Of a stretch of DNA of 64,000 bases, positions 54,845 through 63,700 are shown piece after piece. Source of the DNA: an uncultured Alphaproteobacteria bacterium (GTDB lineage Bacteria; Pseudomonadota; Alphaproteobacteria; RF32; CAG-239). The notes below the pieces were generated by a model. That model was not told the DNA's origin and searched no databases. It saw nothing but the letters and a program-made list of their open reading frames with translations. A program made the translations under genes and the position numbers. The DNA is taken from assembly GCA_949282205.1 (NCBI GenBank), contig CASDOS010000037.1, positions 56,920 through 120,919 of the forward strand. The letters run 5' to 3'. Position 1 is the stretch's first letter; every line of letters begins with the position of its first letter.

Positions 54845-54976
54845 ATGTTGTATGTAAAATTAAATAATACAATTCTTCCAACTCCTTATCAATATTTTAG
54901 TGATTGTCTTAAGGAATGCAAACGACTGCAATGGGTTATGATGGCTGTATGTACTGAGCCGGTATTTGTTGACTAA
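54845..54976 (+). CDS. Small ORF (43 aa)
   Basis: ATG 54845 with AAAGGAAAA upstream, stop TAA 54974-54976. The product is short, with a mixed polar and aromatic composition and no recognised family (central YQYFSDCLKECKRLQWVMM). It is followed 22 bp later by the core-binding-like ORF and shares its operator. Coding status rests on the good ribosome binding site and spacing. Confidence 0.45.
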   Translation: MLYVKLNNTILPTPYQYFSDCLKECKRLQWVMMAVCTEPVFVD

Positions 54977-54998
54977 TTTGGTATAGAGGAGATTTGCT

Positions 54999-55355
54999 AT
55001 GTTGAAAGAAACTTCTCTTAGTGTTGCTAGGTGTGAGCTGCAGGAACACTTAGTTGTTCGCGCAAGTAGGAAAGCAGAGCTTTCTGTAGCGGCGCAATTT
55101 GAAAACTGGTTGTTAAACAATAATTACAGACCTACCACCGCTTTTGATTATCAAGGAAGAATTGAAAGACTGTGCCGTAAAGAAGGTTATATTCTATCTC
55201 ATTTGGTTGAAAATATTGCCTTAATTTTACCTGAATATGAAATTAACGGAAAACAAAGTGCTTACGGGAAACGTTCTCATACTTCGGCTAGACAAGCCTT
55301 AAGACGTTTTAAAATGTTTTTGATATCAAATAAACTTATTGAAAGCGTAAAATAA
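54999..55355 (+). CDS. Core-binding (SAM-like) domain protein without catalytic domain
   Basis: 118 residues; GAGGAG seven bases before the ATG. From residue 28 the sequence LSVAAQFENWLLNNNYRPTTAFDYQGRI and later TSARQALRRFKMFLI matches the plan of the N-terminal core-binding domain of tyrosine recombinases. The protein stops there and has no catalytic domain. It may be a remnant or a DNA-binding regulator. It lies just inside attachment structure C, as the 324-residue protein lies inside structure A. The stop overlaps the next start (AATAATGA). Confidence 0.5.
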   Translation: MLKETSLSVARCELQEHLVVRASRKAELSVAAQFENWLLNNNYRPTTAFDYQGRIERLCRKEGYILSHLVENIALILPEYEINGKQSAYGKRSHTSARQALRRFKMFLISNKLIESVK

Positions 55356-55672
55356 TGACTGATATCAAAACATTAAACGATAACTTTAGAAGGACCTTTA
55401 GCGGTGGAAGAGTAATTCTTAGTCATGGTATTTGTTTTAAACCAACTAATGAAAAAGCTGAAATTTTAAATAAAGTAAGATGTTTTAATAATTTCACCAC
55501 CGCTAATAATCTGTATAACGAGCATGATTTTGAAAGTTTTAACCATAAAGGAGAGAAAATATATTGAAAAATTGATTATTATGATAAAGATTACAATGGT
55601 TATTCAGAAGATCCAAGTAATCCAAATATAACAAACCGTGTTATGACAATTATGTTAGCTGAAGAATACTAA
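55355..55672 (+). pseudogene. DUF3768-like gene with in-frame TGA at a conserved Trp
   Basis: The frame opens at ATG 55355 (RRTFSGGRVILSHGI, later NEHDFESFNHKGEKIY), meets TGA at 55565-55567, and continues in frame as KIDYYDKDY...[23 protein letters not shown] to TAA at 55670. DUF3768 proteins of alphaproteobacteria read ...EHDFGxF...KIFWKIDYYD...LTIMLAxEY, so the TGA stands where Trp is expected. TGA is a true stop elsewhere in the window, so a recent nonsense mutation is likelier than recoding. The rest of the frame is intact. Confidence 0.7.
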
Positions 55673-55684
55673 ATGCAAAATTCC

Positions 55685-56674
55685 TTACTTATTCAAGAAA
55701 AATTCTAACACTCTATTTCTGATTTCTCTTCTTTGGGATTTATTTCTAAAAGGTAGCGCACATAAATTACTAAGAAACCGATATTTTCTATAATTATGAT
55801 ACATTTTTTCAATTTTTAACCGTTCTAAATCTTTTTGGGGAACAATATAGGAATTATCTACATATTTTTTATATAAATTCTGCCATTCAATATGAGTGTA
55901 GCAGCTCTTAAATGCATTGGGATGCACTTTTATACTAAATGTAGTTTTGCTTGGTTGCAAATTAAATTGATCGAATGTTAAAAAAATAAAATTTGAAGCA
56001 AAAAAACGTTCTGTCTGCTCAATATTTTCAGGCGTACAATCATTATAAAAATTACAATTAACTTTAAATCCATTATTTCTCAAACAATTAATGAATATAT
56101 ATTGCTCTGGAACATATTGATATTGATGCCGGTCTTTCAAATTCCAATAGGCTTGATCTTTCGTCATTAAGGCAATATCGAAAAGATTAATTAAATCCTC
56201 CGTATAACCAAAGAAAGCTAAATCAGATGGATGAAAAGGAAAGGGCATATCAGAACTTGGGTTACGAGCAAAATAAGTACAAGCTAAAAGTTTATGCTCA
56301 AATATTTTATATTTGCTATCAAATCTTGAGAAATCATCCCAAAATTGTAAAAAATCATTACCAGTTAGAATGAAATCAGAGCGTAATTTCATCGCATATT
56401 TTGTTTTGCATGCTTTTAATCCTGCTAAAGTGCTAACTATTTGTCTATTTATATTATTTTCCTTTTCTCCCGGTCTATCAGCGTATGTAAAACTTCCAGG
56501 ATCATCAGAAATAATAAGCTCACCATAATTTTCCAAGATATCAGTATATTCAGGATTGCAAGTTGAATATATAATTTTAGCATCTGGAAAAAACTTTCTA
56601 ACACTAAATATTGTTTTATTTGTAATTTCCGGATACACTGGACCTTGAATTATGAATGTGATGTCTTTTTTCAT
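55685..56674 (-). CDS. WavE-family glycan synthesis protein
   Basis: 329 residues. WavE family (LPS core synthesis, named in Vibrio): begins ITFIIQGPVYPEITNKTIFSVRKFFPDAKIIYSTC, then acidic ISDDPGSF, KTKYAMKLRSDFILTG and FHPSDLAFFG. Probably a GT-A-like glycosyltransferase in the cytoplasm. Last gene of the seven-gene surface-glycan operon. It is related to the C-terminal half of the preceding gene product. Confidence 0.82.
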   Translation of the reverse strand: MKKDITFIIQGPVYPEITNKTIFSVRKFFPDAKIIYSTCNPEYTDILENYGELIISDDPGSFTYADRPGEKENNINRQIVSTLAGLKACKTKYAMKLRSDFILTGNDFLQFWDDFSRFDSKYKIFEHKLLACTYFARNPSSDMPFPFHPSDLAFFGYTEDLINLFDIALMTKDQAYWNLKDRHQYQYVPEQYIFINCLRNNGFKVNCNFYNDCTPENIEQTERFFASNFIFLTFDQFNLQPSKTTFSIKVHPNAFKSCYTHIEWQNLYKKYVDNSYIVPQKDLERLKIEKMYHNYRKYRFLSNLCALPFRNKSQRREIRNRVLEFFLNK

Positions 56675-56690
56675 AACTTCACAAATTACC

Positions 56691-58655
56691 TTAAAAGAAT
56701 AATTTTGAGATTTTTAATTTTAAAAGTTTCTTTCTATATTTTATTCTAAAAAGAAGGAATAAGGCTAAATTTGTACCCCATTTATATACAATTTTAATCT
56801 TTCTGAATATATACACAAAAGGCTTAAAAAATTCAGTTAAAAATTGATTACTTTTCTCTTTATATAAATATAATTTTAATATATCTTGAACTGTAGTATT
56901 TTTTTTATCTACATGTTCAATATATTCTTCACAAAAATGTTTAAATGAAAAAAATCTATATTTTTGGCTATATTGTATTTTATCAAATTTTGATTCTATA
57001 CCTAATTTTTTTTCATCAAGAATAATGAAATTTGAAACAAAAAATCTATCGGTTAATTCAATTAATCTTGGTGATGTTTCCAAATAATAATACGGAATGC
57101 ACGCCCCTTTATTACTTCTTTCCAATAAAGATACCCACAAATATTGTTCAATGATATATTGGCTTGCAAAACAACAGGGATTATGTAAGTCATGGTGTTC
57201 ATTAAAATAATTATATACACCTTTAGGCATAAATGCTCCATTCCATAATTTCAGTAAATCCTCTTTTAAGCCAAAATGAAATATATCGGCAGGATGTTGG
57301 GTAAAGGCCAAATTCTGAGCATGAGGATTTATTGTCAGCGTTTCATGAATTAATACTCTCTGATTAAAAATTTTGCAATCTGCTTCATATGCATCAAAAA
57401 CCTTATTGAGTTTATTATAGTTTTGTAGAAAATTTCGGTTCTGCAAAATAAAATCCGTTCGCATTCTGACAGCATATTTTGTTTTACAAGACTGTAATCC
57501 TTTATTTACACTATATTGTTGTAAATCATATGTATTTGGAGCTTTCCATGGACAATTTTCTAAATGCGCCGAGTATTGAGGAAGCATTTTTTCATTAATT
57601 ATAATTTCATCATATAAATTCTTAATCTGAGATATATCCTCACCTTCCCATGTCGATAAAATAATTTTCGACTGAGGAAAATATTTTCTAATGGATTTTA
57701 AAGATTTATATGTTGTATATTTTCCTGTATTCAATATCTTACCAGTGCAAACAAAAGTAATATCTTTTTCACTAACTGTTTCAATTTCTCTTTTTTGAAA
57801 ATTACTAAACTCTTCTGGTAAATATTTATAATAATATTCGCTATAACCATGCAAGTAATGATCATCCCATAATTTTCTATGTAAGATAAAAGGTGATTTT
57901 TTAGCATTTTTATAGCATTCGCCATTTGGATAGAAAATCGAATAATCAATAACAAAATTCCATTTGGGAGATAATATTTTTTTGCAATCACCTATAACAG
58001 CGTTTAATACATCTTGATCGCATAACGCTAATGGTTGGTGCTTTAACAAATAATCAACAAGTTTATTTGAAATTTTATGTTTACGCATCAAATCTAAGTT
58101 CATTAGCATCATTCCTGCGTTAAAATAAGTGTCAGGATGTTTTAATTGAAGATAGTTACATGTATAAGTATTCCAATTGTATCTTTCTAACTCTTTCACA
58201 TTTCTTAACCATACAGTGTCTAAGTCTTTAATGTGTTGTTGTATGAAATAATCAACGACACATCCAACATAGTATTGACTAATGTCTTCCTTAAATAATT
58301 GAGATATATCACCAACTACAACCATATCAGCATCTAATTGGATAACCTTTTTATAACCTTTCAAGACTTCTGGTAAAAATAATCTGTCAAATATTGCTGA
58401 CGTTTTTATATTTGTTGTCAAAAATTGCTTAGTTTTATTGCGAATATCAAAAAATTGTAATGATGCATTGGGAAATTTTACAATAACTTTCTCTAACAAA
58501 CCTTTGGTTTCTGCTTTAATCCCATTATCAAACAAAATAAAATCATAATTATACAATGGATCTGAATTCTTTAATATCGAAACAATAACGACCGATGCAT
58601 GTTTTACGTAGTTATCGTCCACAGAAAACGTTATTGGTATATGTTTTGAATTCAT
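56691..58655 (-). CDS. GT8-WavE fusion glycosyltransferase
   Basis: 654 residues from ATG 58655 (GGAGAG upstream; the frame to 58712 is rejected). Residues 1-300 are GT8: ITFSVDDNYVKHASVVIVSIL, DxD in QLDADMVVVG, FNAGMMLMNL and LCDQDVLNAV. Residues 310-600 are WavE-like: ITFVCTGKILNTGKYTTYKSLKSIRKYFPQSKIILSTW, then KTKYAVRMRTDFIL and QHPADIFHFG. The C-terminus is basic and membrane-proximal. Two transferases in one chain suggest two successive sugar additions. Confidence 0.85.
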   Translation of the reverse strand: MNSKHIPITFSVDDNYVKHASVVIVSILKNSDPLYNYDFILFDNGIKAETKGLLEKVIVKFPNASLQFFDIRNKTKQFLTTNIKTSAIFDRLFLPEVLKGYKKVIQLDADMVVVGDISQLFKEDISQYYVGCVVDYFIQQHIKDLDTVWLRNVKELERYNWNTYTCNYLQLKHPDTYFNAGMMLMNLDLMRKHKISNKLVDYLLKHQPLALCDQDVLNAVIGDCKKILSPKWNFVIDYSIFYPNGECYKNAKKSPFILHRKLWDDHYLHGYSEYYYKYLPEEFSNFQKREIETVSEKDITFVCTGKILNTGKYTTYKSLKSIRKYFPQSKIILSTWEGEDISQIKNLYDEIIINEKMLPQYSAHLENCPWKAPNTYDLQQYSVNKGLQSCKTKYAVRMRTDFILQNRNFLQNYNKLNKVFDAYEADCKIFNQRVLIHETLTINPHAQNLAFTQHPADIFHFGLKEDLLKLWNGAFMPKGVYNYFNEHHDLHNPCCFASQYIIEQYLWVSLLERSNKGACIPYYYLETSPRLIELTDRFFVSNFIILDEKKLGIESKFDKIQYSQKYRFFSFKHFCEEYIEHVDKKNTTVQDILKLYLYKEKSNQFLTEFFKPFVYIFRKIKIVYKWGTNLALFLLFRIKYRKKLLKLKISKLFF

Positions 58656-58674
58656 TTTATTCTCTCCTATTAAA

Positions 58675-59451
58675 TTAATCGTATATCCATGGACCGTTTT
58701 TAATATATTCATATATACAAGCGCGGTTCCAAGTAAAACCTGTTTTAATCACTTTAGCTGGATTTCCTGCGATAATACAATTAGGTTCCGTGAATTTTCC
58801 GCAAACTACAGAACTTGCTCCAACTATACTTCCTTCTGAAATACATGCATTTTTAAGTATACGACAATTTTCTGCTATCCACACTCTATCGCCAATACTC
58901 AATACATCTCGGGGAATATTAACTATATTTCCTTTTTCTATATCTATAATTGTATGAAAATCTGTTCCTCTTATAGCCGTTTCTGCTATCATACACTCCT
59001 TACCAATATGAACTTTTGATTTGTAATCAAGCCCTATTGTTGTATCTCTGATTGTGGTATTTTTTCCAATAGTTAAACTTGCATCTACTCCGAAGATAAA
59101 TATAAAATTATTTAAAAATTTAAATGTTCTATTTATCTGACAATAATGATTTTCTCCAATAATATGAATAGTGCTATTTTGCGATATTAGAGGCATTTCC
59201 ATTTCTAATAAATTATTTTTACCCTCAACGATAATTTCAGCAAAACCTTTTATTATTTCTCCTGATTTCCATACATGGCGTGTATTTTTTTCAATAATAA
59301 TAATTTGATTATTTTCACCTTCGACTCTCGGGTGACAGCCTTCTTCTATAATCTGACCTTGCTGACTGTCCTTATTACAAACGTCATCTTTGTTTTGTTG
59401 TTGTAATCCCTCTTGTCTATTTTTAAAAAAATTCCATTGTATTTTTACCAT
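58675..59451 (-). CDS. Hexapeptide-repeat acyltransferase
   Basis: 258 residues. A left-handed beta-helix of hexapeptide repeats runs from about residue 80 to 230 (IGKNTTIRDTTIG, VHIGKECMIAETAIRG, LSIGDRVWIAENCRILKNACI), ending in GNPAKVIKTGF. The family transfers acetyl groups from acetyl-CoA to sugars; the likely catalytic His is in GTDFHTI. The N-terminal 60 residues are charged and unusual. Probably O-acetylates the operon's glycan. Confidence 0.85.
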   Translation of the reverse strand: MVKIQWNFFKNRQEGLQQQNKDDVCNKDSQQGQIIEEGCHPRVEGENNQIIIIEKNTRHVWKSGEIIKGFAEIIVEGKNNLLEMEMPLISQNSTIHIIGENHYCQINRTFKFLNNFIFIFGVDASLTIGKNTTIRDTTIGLDYKSKVHIGKECMIAETAIRGTDFHTIIDIEKGNIVNIPRDVLSIGDRVWIAENCRILKNACISEGSIVGASSVVCGKFTEPNCIIAGNPAKVIKTGFTWNRACIYEYIKNGPWIYD

Positions 59452-59509
59452 ATTCTATCACCATGTACCTTATAATATAAATAGAAACAAAATTTTTGAA
59501 TATATTGAA

Positions 59510-60232
59510 CTATTCATTATCCAAATACTCCTTTAATTGCTCTGGGGTGCCAACGCAGTTCCAATCTTGTTTTTTAATGTCAAAGACACCTATCTTTGCG
59601 CCGTTTTTTACGGCATAGTTATAAACATTGCTCATGTAATATTCGTTTTTGGCTCTATCGCCATAAATCATCATTTCTATGGTGTTTTTCACAAAATCTG
59701 CGCCACGAGAAAACATATACACTCCACAAATGGCGTGATTGGAGATTACCTCTTTTTCTCTTGTTTGGGTGACAAAGCCTTTGTCATCAGTTGCGGCAAA
59801 GGAAAAACATTCCTTATCCGTATTAAATGTGAGCAAGCTACCATCTAATTTGCGTTCAAGACAATCATTGATAAAGTTTTGAAAAGCTAGGTTGTCAAAA
59901 ATGTTATCTGAATCGGCAAAAATAACCGGCAAATTATTATTAATAACTTCGTGAGCTGCTAAAGCCGTACAACTGGCTCCTTGTGTCAATTTTTCTACAC
60001 TGATAAATGCTACATGATATTTTGAAGATAGTTTCTCTAACTGTTCTTTGTTTTCTTCTTCAAACTGTTTTTGAATTATCAGTGTATAATGCGCATTTGG
60101 ATAGTAAACTCCATCTAAAACCCGCTCTATCATCATTTTTCCGTTTACATCTATAAACGGTTTGGGTAAAGTATAGCCTTGAGTTTTGAAACGACTTCCT
60201 GCTCCGGCCATTGGGATAACTATATTTAACAT
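59510..60232 (-). CDS. Sugar-phosphate nucleotidyltransferase
   Basis: 240 residues from ATG 60232 (GGAGAAAAT upstream). NTP-transferase fold: NIVIPMAGAGSRFKTQGYTLPKPFIDVNGKMMIERVLD, then VIFADSDNIFDN for the metal Asp and GVYMFSRGADF. It makes an NDP-activated sugar or polyol for the glycan. It is 8 bp downstream of the HAD phosphatase gene, which suggests the two act in one activation route. Confidence 0.85.
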   Translation of the reverse strand: MLNIVIPMAGAGSRFKTQGYTLPKPFIDVNGKMMIERVLDGVYYPNAHYTLIIQKQFEEENKEQLEKLSSKYHVAFISVEKLTQGASCTALAAHEVINNNLPVIFADSDNIFDNLAFQNFINDCLERKLDGSLLTFNTDKECFSFAATDDKGFVTQTREKEVISNHAICGVYMFSRGADFVKNTIEMMIYGDRAKNEYYMSNVYNYAVKNGAKIGVFDIKKQDWNCVGTPEQLKEYLDNE

Positions 60233-60240
60233 ATTTTCTC

Positions 60241-60624
60241 CTATTTTGCTTTGGCCGCTTTGCTCAAATTTTCTTCTGTCATATCTGACCAATTATCCTC
60301 AAAACGAACAACTCGGTCATCTATGGTGATATCTGCGTTTGGTTTACCGAAAAAAATCTCATCATATTCAATGCCGTTTTTTGCCAACCACTCAAATGTC
60401 ATCTGCCCCACATTTTTCAACGCTTTGCCAACATTGTGTCCGGTGGATCCCATATTGCGTGCGGTATTGATGATGATGGTATGGCCGGCTGCACGTAAAG
60501 CATGTATCATCTCCTTTGCACCTTCTTTTACTTTGACATCAGCATAGGTTTGCGGTTCTTTTCTTATCTCACAAATGGTGCCGTCTAAGTCTATGCAAAT
60601 GCGCATTTTTTTATCATTAGTCAT
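60241..60624 (-). CDS. HAD phosphatase of capsule type
   Basis: 127 residues, minimal HAD fold. DLDGT nucleophile motif at residues 13-17, IINTAR (motif II Thr), and ADITIDDR late acidic motif. Short HADs like this sit next to nucleotidyltransferases in capsule loci and dephosphorylate sugar phosphates. It overlaps the preceding gene by 8 bp. The start could be M1 or M7; both fit. Confidence 0.82.
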   Translation of the reverse strand: MTNDKKMRICIDLDGTICEIRKEPQTYADVKVKEGAKEMIHALRAAGHTIIINTARNMGSTGHNVGKALKNVGQMTFEWLAKNGIEYDEIFFGKPNADITIDDRVVRFEDNWSDMTEENLSKAAKAK

Positions 60625-62257
60625 CGTACAATACCTCGTTGAATTTCTTTATTGAAGTTAAGTAAAATGCTTTTTGACGCTGTGTATCATCACTATGTAA
60701 AGGAATCATTGTTAAGAACAACAATGCTTCTATCAGTTTGATTTCCCTTCGGTCATAACCATAATTAACGACCAATTCATCAAAAAATGGCTCTAACTTT
60801 TCGGTCAAAATTGGAGTGGAAATTTGAAAGTCGTAAGCATCTTTTCCTGTTGACTTGAGTTTATACAAGCCTGCAACAATAAAATCATATAATCCAACAA
60901 TACTATGACGCAATTTTGCTATATCATAGCGTGGATCACCATATATACTCTGGGTTTTGAAACGCCCGCGCGGATCAATCAGCTTGAAAATATAATGCAT
61001 TGGGTCGAACAATATGTTAGAAAAACAATAATCCCCGTGCACAATTGTTCTCTTTTCATAATTACTTAATTTTTCAATTTCATTCTCTAATTTTGTCTTT
61101 AGCAAAGGATAATTTTTATAGTGAATATTATTGATTGAGATATAATCGCTTTGCATCATTTCCAAAATTTCAGGATTTTTTACTGCAATGTCGTCTAAAC
61201 GTTGCTGTGTTTTAGTTTGATAAATTTCTACTAATTCTTCTTTATTTTGCGGTTCCGTATAATTTTCAAAAACTTTATGTACCTTTAATAGTGCTTCAAT
61301 GATATTGTACCAATCTTCCAGATTATTAGATCCGTATATAAATGTTTCTGCTAAATTAGCATATCCGTAAAGTTCCATTTCAACGGATGCAAACTCATCA
61401 TTTTCACTCACATTAAATACTCTTGGAGCATAGCACGCAACCTCCGAGGGAAGTTCTTTATACCAGTTGGCTTCATCTAAAAGTTTCTGTTTCTTTTTAG
61501 ATATTTTGGTGATTGTACCTCTCACTGCATCTACTTTCAAAGAATTAAACTCCCGGGCGCTAAACAGTCCCAAACGTGCCTGCACTGCCCCGCTGACATG
61601 ACCAAAATCAAACCAATGTTGCGTTGTTTTAACTAATATCGGGTGGATATGATGGTATTTTAACAGTACATTGATGAAACTTGCTTCTGATGTAAAAAAT
61701 TCAGCAGCCAACAATTGTTTCAGTAACCTTGTATCTGAAAATTTATAATAGCCAACCAATGCTTCTTTGTCAGCAATGGAAATGTCTCTTTCTTTGTTAT
61801 AAATTCTATCCAGATACCCGTTTGTGTCTTTAGACACTAGGCACCATTGTTTGGATGCCTTTATGTTGGGAGAAGACAAAAAAACATCATTTTCTTCAGG
61901 AAAAGTTTCGTCGATTAAGGTGTCTCCAAAAATAATTTGCGTAGGCAGCTTTTCATCACAACTGTCTAGAAGATTGATAATAGATGAAGATATGTCTGAA
62001 TTTGATTCAATAAAATATTGTTGAACATTTGGATAACTATAACCAAGGAATCTACTTAATCTTGTATTGTTTTCGCGCAAGACTATTTTGATTTTATCTG
62101 CTCCATTTTTTATAGCAGAATCAATACACCAATTAATAGCAGGTTTTGAGCGTATAGGCAGAAGACCCGGATCTGTAATCAAGCCTGCTGATATATTTTT
62201 AGGATTAAATTTTCCTGCAGATAAGATTACTGTGTTTATTTCACTATTTTTCAACAA
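60617..62257 (-). CDS. Nucleotidyltransferase-kinase (APH-type) fusion
   Basis: About 546 residues. The N-terminal 230 residues resemble an NTP-transferase (TVILSAGKF, LPIRSKPAINWCIDSAI, IIFGDTLID) but the glycine-rich signature is weak. The C-terminal half is an aminoglycoside/choline-kinase-like domain with IVHGDYCFSNILFD (catalytic Asp) and KLIDPRG. The ORF runs to 62296, but AAGGAG points to TTG 62257 (or 62254), inside the end of the recombinase-like gene. Together with the HAD and nucleotidyltransferase it could build an NDP-activated phospho-substituent. Confidence 0.75.
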   Translation of the reverse strand: MLKNSEINTVILSAGKFNPKNISAGLITDPGLLPIRSKPAINWCIDSAIKNGADKIKIVLRENNTRLSRFLGYSYPNVQQYFIESNSDISSSIINLLDSCDEKLPTQIIFGDTLIDETFPEENDVFLSSPNIKASKQWCLVSKDTNGYLDRIYNKERDISIADKEALVGYYKFSDTRLLKQLLAAEFFTSEASFINVLLKYHHIHPILVKTTQHWFDFGHVSGAVQARLGLFSAREFNSLKVDAVRGTITKISKKKQKLLDEANWYKELPSEVACYAPRVFNVSENDEFASVEMELYGYANLAETFIYGSNNLEDWYNIIEALLKVHKVFENYTEPQNKEELVEIYQTKTQQRLDDIAVKNPEILEMMQSDYISINNIHYKNYPLLKTKLENEIEKLSNYEKRTIVHGDYCFSNILFDPMHYIFKLIDPRGRFKTQSIYGDPRYDIAKLRHSIVGLYDFIVAGLYKLKSTGKDAYDFQISTPILTEKLEPFFDELVVNYGYDRREIKLIEALLFLTMIPLHSDDTQRQKAFYLTSIKKFNEVLYDD

Positions 62258-62840
62258 AACTATTCTCCTTGTTTTCAAGACCGTTTCTTTTAACAAAGTT
62301 AAAGACGGTAATACGGCTTACCCCAAAACGACGAGCTATTTCAGCCTTGGTTACTTTTTGCAATAAGAGTTGGCGTATCTCCTCTTCTTTGCCTTCAAGT
62401 CTCTTTTTCACTATTGCACCAAACGGACGGCCGAGTTTCATTCCCTCTTCTTTCTTTTGTTGCAAAACCTTTTTGGTATTTTTGGAGATTAAGCGACTGC
62501 GAACTTCTATAGCCACTTCAATGCCTTTGAAAAAATCATCCGTTAAATTTTGAACTTTAAAATCGTAACCATCTTCAATAGCTTGAACTGACAAATTATG
62601 CTGTTTGCAAAAAACTAAATTATCTTTAATTTCTGCAAGAGACTCGCCTAGGCTACTGATATTATATACTAAAATCTCATTGCATGACGGCAAAATTGTT
62701 TCTTGGATATTTGCAAAAGAGACATCAACATAAACACATTCTAGACGGATACCCTTATTCTTTGCATAAGACAAAAGAGCTTGATGTTGGCGGATTTGCT
62801 CCGTTTTGCTTGCGTTATTCTGAATGTAACCTATCTGCAT
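62244..62840 (-). CDS. Catalytically dead serine-recombinase relative
   Basis: 198 residues from ATG 62840 (a GTG at 62867 is the alternative). Length and fold plan match small resolvases, with a C-terminal HTH (VTKAEIARRFGVSRITVFNFVKR) and LGRPFG linker like the neighbouring enzyme. Active-site positions differ: YIQNNAS where the family has YIRVST (Arg to Gln, Ser to Asn), and SSLGESL where it has SRLGRNL (both Arg lost). It is the first gene of the surface-glycan operon and probably acts as a DNA-binding regulator. Confidence 0.7.
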   Translation of the reverse strand: MQIGYIQNNASKTEQIRQHQALLSYAKNKGIRLECVYVDVSFANIQETILPSCNEILVYNISSLGESLAEIKDNLVFCKQHNLSVQAIEDGYDFKVQNLTDDFFKGIEVAIEVRSRLISKNTKKVLQQKKEEGMKLGRPFGAIVKKRLEGKEEEIRQLLLQKVTKAEIARRFGVSRITVFNFVKRNGLENKENSFVEK

Positions 62841-63068
62841 ATCCAATCCGTGATATTCACAAATCACCGTTTTCGCAGATTTGATTGCTAACCAACTATA
62901 AATACGATAAAAATATATTGTTTTTCTTTGTGTGTAAATAAAAATATTTATCTTGAAAATATAAAAATATTTGATATGATTGCTATAATTAATATTAAAA
63001 ATAAATGGTGGTTTTTGAACGCGGTTTATTTTTAGCAGACTTTATCTGATAATTCTTTTCTGGTCTTA

Positions 63069-63090
63069 TAAGTAGTTTAACAACTATTTA
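63069..63090 (+). promoter_or_regulatory. Inverted-repeat operator before recombinase gene
   Basis: TAAGTAGTT, 4 nt, AACTATTTA, 12 bp before the ATG at 63103. It shares AACAACTATTTAT with the site at 54.8 kb. The divergent promoter region 62868-63102 holds nothing else I recognise. Confidence 0.5.
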
Positions 63091-63102
63091 TAAGGACTAA
63101 TT

Positions 63103-63693
63103 ATGATATATGGTTATATAAGAGTCAGTACAGAACATCAAAATACTGCAAATCAACATCACGAAATTGAATTATTTGCTCAAAAACAAGAAATTATTAT
63201 AGACCAGTGGGTGCAAGAAGTCATTTCTTCACGAAAACCTTTATCTGAACGTAAATTGGGAAAACTTCTCAAAAGGTTAAAAGAAAACGATATTCTCATC
63301 GCTACAGAACTCTCTAGATTGGGAAGAAATCTACTTGAAGTTATGGGAATATTGCAAAAATGTTTGGAAAAAAATTGTCAAATCTGGACCTTAAAGGAAA
63401 ATTATAGATTAGGTGCAGATATACAATCCAAAGTTTTAGCCTTTGCCTTTAGTTTAGCTAGTGAAATTGAACGACAACTCATTTCTGAACGAACCAGATT
63501 GTCTCTTCAACGACTTAAAGACGAAGGAAGACATCTTGGTCGCCCTTATGGCTCCTCCTATCAAAAACTCCAAAAGGAACATGATAGAATAAAAAGATTA
63601 GTAGAAAAAGGTTTAACGAAAGCGGAAATAGCTCGAAGTCTTGGTTGTTCTTGGTTGACTATTCACCGATACATACAAAGAAATTTCAAGTAA
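63103..63693 (+). CDS. Serine recombinase (Mpi/resolvase type)
   Basis: 196 residues. Catalytic YIRVSTEHQ (Ser9), IATELSRLGRNLLEV with both arginines, and SEIERQLISERTRLSL helix E, then LGRPYG and a C-terminal HTH (LTKAEIARSLGCSWLTIHRYI). The size and motifs fit small invertases such as Bacteroides Mpi, which flip promoters of capsule loci. It is divergent from the glycan operon headed by its degenerate relative. A terminator follows. Confidence 0.9.
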   Translation: MIYGYIRVSTEHQNTANQHHEIELFAQKQEIIIDQWVQEVISSRKPLSERKLGKLLKRLKENDILIATELSRLGRNLLEVMGILQKCLEKNCQIWTLKENYRLGADIQSKVLAFAFSLASEIERQLISERTRLSLQRLKDEGRHLGRPYGSSYQKLQKEHDRIKRLVEKGLTKAEIARSLGCSWLTIHRYIQRNFK

Positions 63694-63700
63694 TCGGCTT

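Noticed and set aside
55355..55672. Window-wide reassignment of TGA to Trp
   Set aside because: Several core genes (cysS, YgjP-like, both YcgN) end in TGA, so the standard code applies; only one gene shows the problem.
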